Shown here one piece after another: positions 58,936 to 64,000 of a DNA stretch of 64,000 bases. Under the pieces are notes generated by a model. The model was given only the letters and a program-made list of their open reading frames with translations. It was not told where the DNA came from and ran no database searches. The position numbers and the translations under genes were made by a program. Numbering within the stretch: the stretch's first letter is position 1; each line of letters starts with the position of its first letter. Source of the DNA: Burhinus oedicnemus. Its lineage: Eukaryota > Chordata > Aves > Charadriiformes > Burhinidae. The stretch covers positions 472,181 through 536,180 of the forward strand of contig VFFE01007901.1 of the NCBI GenBank assembly GCA_008921705.1, written 5' to 3'.

Positions 58936-59850
58936 ATGCTGCTGGGGGTTGTTATGCCCAGAAACTTTGGTGCTCAGGCAGTTGAGTGCTCAACGGTATT
59001 GGACACTTTAACTAGCTGGCCCTGGGCGTTGCAAGGCAGTCTGTGGGTGATAACTATCCACACCTCCTACAGGGATTTTTTGCAGGCAGTAGCTATGGTG
59101 AGAGTTGATGTTTTGGGTGCGGGTACTCCAGCAACAGCAGAAGAAGCGATGACTTGTTTAGGTTGGCTCCTACTATGTCTGCAATTTCATATACTTCGGA
59201 AACCGGGGATATCTGGGGCCAGCTGTCCGATTGCCGATGGTGTCAGTATCGAATGGCACAACAAGAAGTGAGGAAGGTTGGCATTACTGTGGGAGAGGGA
59301 CACCAGCAGACACTGTAGTGGCCACCTGAGCAAGTTCATCGCACTGCCCAATCTGTGATCTGTGTCTCTTGCACATGTTCTCACCTACACAGAGGAAGCC
59401 TCATCTCACGTTGCGGACCCAAACTGTTACTAATCAACAGTTTTTCTTGGCAACAGAAAGAGCGGAGAAACAGCAAGGTTGGCAAAAATTGTAGGAATGA
59501 AAGTTGGTCTGGAAGGACATTGATCCATCAGTCAAGGGAGAGAGAGGTTCCCTCGTTCATGAGTAGTATAGCAAGCCATGTCAATACAATACATTAGTAA
59601 TAAATGGTGGGAGAATGGGTAGAAAGAGTATGGCCGAAGGGGATACTCAGGTAAGAATTCAAAATGCCTCTTCCGTCAGAGTTGTGTCAATCAGCTTCTT
59701 TAACAAAGCTTCAAAAAAAGTCTGTCTAGAGCATCTAAAAATCACTGTGGATTGCTGTAGCCATCACAGCAAACGCAGTACCGGTGGGGGGTTATTTCTG
59801 CGTCACCAGCCAGGTTCGGTCCTGTGGTAACACCACATCTTGCTGAGGAC
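58936..59850 (+). pseudogene. probable decayed ERV internal region (gag-like), broken
   Basis: Directly after the putative LTR lies a 112-codon frame (58936-59271) with protein-like composition, ending near SIEWHNKK. It is followed, in shifted frames, by protein-like stretches such as EVRKVGITVGEG (about 59270-59305) and WVERVWPKGDTQV (about 59615-59655). At least two frameshifts and several stops separate these pieces. I did not see protease, reverse-transcriptase or envelope motifs. Assignment to a gag-like region rests on position after the LTR and on general resemblance, so confidence is low. The locus is certainly defective. Confidence 0.3.
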
Positions 59851-62800
59851 CCACAAGTACAAACACGGACAATTCTATGATGGCAGCCCTAGGTGTGCCA
59901 GGGCAGGAGCAGCAACCTTAGAAAGGTCTCACCTCCAGGGTCAAGAGAGGACACTTCTGTCAGGTGCCTGTGGGAGCCACTCCTCCACTACTTCATAGTA
60001 AACTTGAGGTGCTCCAAGGCATCAAGCAATCAGAAGAATGTGAGACTGACCCAACGAAAGAGGGTCCTTTAGGGTTCTTCTAACCCCACTTTACCTCCTT
60101 CCCTGCTCTCCAGCTGGGAACATGGCATGCTTTACTGGATTAGTTTCGGCTCCCATGGAAAACCCATGGCAAAGGACTGAAGATTTGGGAACTCCACAGG
60201 GTGTAACCTGCAACAGGAGAAGGCTGAGGCTTTCAGCCTGGCAAAATGACATGCACAAGGAAGGCTACCATGATGGGAACAACTACAGGAAGAAATGGTC
60301 TTCTGTGGTGCTCCCTCAGGAATCCAAGAAACTATCCTCTCTCCTTTTCATTGACTGGACTCCATCCCCTCATAAAGCTGTGCCAGCCCAGCATGGCTCT
60401 AATCGGAACAAGTCCCTCATAAGAAGACAGAAGTTCATGTCTTGCTTTCACACTCCTTTCCAGCTTCCTTGCGTGCCAGCTCATCTCTCTGCACAGGGGA
60501 GAGGCTGCAAGCAGACCCTGGAAATGAACATTGGTTCCTCGCGTCAGCAGGACAAAGGATGCTTCCAGAACAGGACTCCACAGAGCCAGACACAGTGGCC
60601 TTGGGCATCACCTCGGAAAGCACAAAACAGGAGAGAAGCAAGAGAGGTGGTGGCTGGAGTTGCATCTCAGGGGTGGGAAAAGAAGGGATGATTCCTATCC
60701 GCCTTGGAAGACCTGAAAGCAGAGGGCGAATCAGCCAGTCCACATCTTTCCAGACTGGGGCTCTCCTAAGGTCTGGATTTTCTGAGGAACCACCACAGCA
60801 GCCCATTTCTCCCATTCTCATGCGTGCACAGAGCAGAGGGCATTAAAATGTGATGCTAAACGACGTGAGTTTGTCTGATGCGACAAAGGAAATTCAAGGC
60901 TTGGCATATACTCGATGTCTATAGTCAGGTGGTCAAGCTGAGCAGGGACATGTTGTTTTCAGGATGTGACATTTGAATGACAAGGGGCTTGTGTGTGGAA
61001 GGGACTTATTTAGGTTAAACTACTGTTCAACAATACCCAAAGCAAGAAAAGCCTTTAATCTCCAGATACTAGAAGCTTCACTCCTCCCTTCCACTCTCAG
61101 TGTCAGAGCTATGGTATTGGTGAAGCCTAATTTGATTTCAGAGTCAACCTTCTCCCAAACTGAGCTACGAGAACCATTCTCATCTCTGTCATAGCCCATG
61201 GCCATGCAAAGCCACCCACAATGTCCGTACACCTTGCACAGACACATTCCTTGGCACCATGTGATGTCAAAGACCCTCTAGGGGTTACTCTCCTCATCGG
61301 ATGAGTTTGTGCTCAGCTGTGGGCTATGGAGAGAAGACGAGTGATGCAGGGAATTTGGGGCAGCTGCCAGAGGGTCTCCTCTGACCCTCACATGGTTGCA
61401 CAAGTGCTGCACACACAGCAGGACCAGGGGACGAACGGGGACAAAAGCAAAATCCCATGAAGGTGCTCAACGTGGAGGGGGCTGCGAGCGCTGAGATAAG
61501 TTTTTGCAGTGCAGGTGGTTGCCCACTGGAGGCTTTAGGGTACCTTAAAGACAAGTCTAGACATGGTGCTCTCTGTGAGAGCAAATAGGCCGCCCTGAAA
61601 ACAGGGAGGTACCTGCAGAAGCGAAGCCCACCGTGGGGTTCACAGCTGTTTTCATGTGCATCTCCATAGGCTTTCCAGTGAGCAGAGGGAGCACTTGCGC
61701 AGGGGGATCGACGCAAGGTGCCTTCACCCAGCCACCCTGAGAGGAATTTGTGGCTTTGGCCCCTTTCCAGGCAGGGAGCTGGAACGCCATGGTCTAACCC
61801 CTCGGCGAGCACACAGAGCAAAGCACCATTAACAAATTAACGGAGCTCCAGGCCCTGCAAGCAGCTCCTAAACCATTCACTGGAGAGCACTTGATCAGGT
61901 GAGAGTAAAATCCAGTGCATCTGCCCATGGATGAGGAGGAGGAGAGCCTGGAAGCAAACTGGTCCATCTACGCAACCTGCAAAAGGCTGGTGAAATCAGG
62001 AGTCGCCGAGGGCATGATGGAACATGTTGTCCTGCCAAGCTGTAGCCCCAGTAAAAACCCCAAAAATGAAGTGAAGGCAAAGGTGGAGGCAGGGGAGCTG
62101 GCCTCAAGTCCCTGCTTAGGTTCAAGTTCCCCGCGCAACTTTGGTGTGGAGGGTGCCATTAACCACTTCAGTGTTACAATACCTCACTCTGAGGTGTCTG
62201 GTTCTCGGACAGACCCCAAATGCATGTTGGGTTCCTGAGTCTGTGCAGAGAAGGGTGTCCTGGCAAGGTGGTAGGATGAGACATAGTGGAGGAGAAACCC
62301 CATCCCAGGGTGGTTTATGAAGCCCACCTCCAGCAGAGCATCCATGGGGAACTCTGCTGAGCCTGCCCAGCTAGGACTCCTTAGGGGATACATCCTGACT
62401 AATATTATCCGGCAGGGCTGAGCAGGACCCCTTTGCTTTTAGAAAGCACGGCAGCCATCCCCCGTGATGCACTCGTGCAGCAGTTAGAGCATGGTGGGCT
62501 GCTAAAAAGGCAAGCTTCAACACCCACTTTGTCTCAGGGGCCACCCGAGGGGCAGCTCTGGTCCCCAAAACAGTTGGTGTGAGGGCTGTGCAGAGCCTGA
62601 GGGATGAAGGACAGCAGGGCCAGGGCGTGAGCGCTGCTGGGGAAGCAATCTGGGTGGTCTGCAAGGGGATGAAAGCTGGGACAGGGAGTGTGGAGAGGCT
62701 TGTGGGGACCTGGTTTCAGGCTGGGTGAGATGCCTTCGCTCGGAGCTGTGCAGAGAGTGCTGGTCAAGAAGAAGGGTTGCCCTGGTGGAGGTGGACGATG

Positions 62801-64000
62801 CTCAGACCTCCCCTGCCTGCCATCCCCTGCTCCGTGCAAGTCACCGTGCAGGAAGGTCCAGGGCTGTCTGGGGGTACAGGGTGTGAAGCTCATCTTTCCG
62901 GCAAAGGAATGCTGTGGAGGAAGGACAGGCAGACACCCAGAACCTCTCCAGGGTTCTCCTCCACCCTGCTCAGAATCAGGGTCAAACCATATTTAGAGAA
63001 AGCAGGCACTGAAGTAACACCTGGATAAGAGCGGCCACCTCTTGAGTGCAGGGTCTGGTCCCTCAGTGCTGGTTTTGATCACAGGTCTGGTTTCCCTGTT
63101 CCCTGCAATTTTCTTACAGTCAGAATAAAGTCCTTTCTGGGGCCTCGGTAAGTCCCCTGTGAGCCGCTTGACACCAGCGCATCCCCTCACCTATGGGTGG
63201 TGAGAGGAGGTCGCATCTTGGCCTCTCTCGCTGCTGAAGGACTCCAAATCACTTGAGGATTTTAGTGGACAAATGTACCAGTTAAGCAGCTTCTCAGGGC
63301 TGGTGGAAGCATCATCTATCCCCACCTCCGTGCAAGGGCCTCTGTGTGCATCTGAGCCCCCCCAGGGCCAAGCAGACCAAGTGCCTGCTCCCTAGCTTGG
63401 CAGAGGTGGCCTTTGGGAGATGGGTGGAAGACCAGTGTCCCAAGAAGGGCAGGACAAGCAGCCCGGAGGCCAGTTGCCTTCAGCAACCAAGGGCAGCAGG
63501 GGTGTCCCCACTGGGGTGGCTCGGCTCTCCGCATCCGTAGGATGTCAGGGCAGCCGGAGCTCAGGCTGCCAGACAATGTAGGAGACCGAGGCCAACTCGC
63601 TTGTCCAGAGTTGACCATGCAAAGGTCTGTGAGAGCAGTGTCCTCCAGCAGCATCCTCAGGCGGGCTGAAGCAGGGCTGCGTGGCCATGTGGTGCGTGCA
63701 TGGGGCAAGCCCAAGCCCAGGAGGCAGCACGGCCGGTGTTCCAGGCTCTCTGCAGACTCGAGGAGACGCTGCAGACCCGGCTTTGAAGTCTTCTTGGTAA
63801 ACCCTTCACCTAGAACTTTACTGTTGGAAACAACGAAGCTGAGCTATTGAATTGATCTCCACGCCCCCGTGATTTCAACAATTGGAGGCCATAGGCAGAG
63901 GCCACAAGTCCTAAGCTTTAATCGAACCTTTGCTCTCAGCAAGGCCCAAAGAGCAAGGCCCTACAGAGGGAGCTTTAAGGTTTCCTTAATTTAACCAAAA
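59851..64000. other. non-coding stretch at the window end
   Basis: No recognised repeat, RNA or gene. The longest frame (60122-60691, 189 codons, +) begins with ATG but lacks any domain, hydrophobic segment or repeat pattern, and other frames overlap it on both strands. Frames in 62.5-63.9 kb are of the GC-driven kind. The end of the window is not a natural boundary. Confidence 0.5.

Noticed and set aside
60122..60691. 189-codon frame starting with ATG
   Set aside because: No recognised domain or composition signal; competing frames on both strands. Could be tested by conservation, but I would not annotate it as a gene.
1..64000. CRISPR arrays, bacterial operons, toxin or phage systems
   Set aside because: No regularly spaced repeats, no Shine-Dalgarno-led gene strings and no prokaryotic gene density; repeat content is clearly avian.
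1..64000. tRNA, rRNA or snRNA genes
   Set aside because: B-box-like words (for example near 8068 and 50285) occur, but no cloverleaf or paired A/B boxes with correct spacing were seen.

Overview
The window looks like avian nuclear DNA. The main evidence is a set of CR1 non-LTR retrotransposon copies. Several carry the bird-type 3' end: on one strand it reads as a run of 'ATTCTATG'-like octamers after 'CCTTCCAACC'. There are also faint MIR/CORE-SINE-like relics, no mammal-type young SINEs, and three N-filled assembly gaps at homopolymers. There is no bacterial or phage gene organisation, and no rRNA, tRNA or CRISPR locus was seen.

No protein-coding gene can be named with confidence. Almost every long open frame is a chance frame in GC-rich DNA or lies over a repeat, so the window is best read as intergenic and/or long-intron sequence. 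A handful of short segments have good splice acceptors and donors around an open frame: a 69-nt coiled-coil-like segment at 4593, a 92-nt one at 14071, an 86-nt one at 44860, a possible terminal exon at 51172, and weaker ones at 39884, 43462 and 49311. All are on the + strand. They could be exons of one or more unrecognised genes or lncRNAs, but with 64 kb of sequence some will be chance.

Layout. 1-10.6 kb: GC-balanced, one CR1, the coiled-coil candidate exon, an NRF1-like site, two inverted repeats and a small CpG cluster. 10.6-14.3 kb is the most regulatory-looking stretch: a gap, a perfect DR1 nuclear-receptor site, a long AT-rich block (11.74-12.46 kb) with many homeodomain-type TAAT cores, a 24-bp perfect palindrome, a CR1, a second AT-rich block (13.69-13.96 kb), a candidate exon and a consensus CRE. 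14.3-30 kb: sparse, with CR1 copies, a 146-bp direct duplication (22.55 and 23.45 kb) and a possible decayed zinc-finger reading frame on the minus strand. 30-46.4 kb: a gap, CA/CG-alternating DNA, an old CR1, a purine microsatellite and the longest CR1 copy (about 1.2 kb), which keeps recognisable reverse-transcriptase and ORF2 C-terminal frames. 46.4-64 kb: mostly featureless, with a PBX/MEIS site, a third gap and a probable decayed endogenous-retrovirus remnant at 58.7-59.85 kb.

I did not find a convincing new biological system. The items most worth checking are the possible enhancer cluster at 11-14.3 kb, the near-identical 146-bp duplication, the 24-bp palindrome and the candidate exons.
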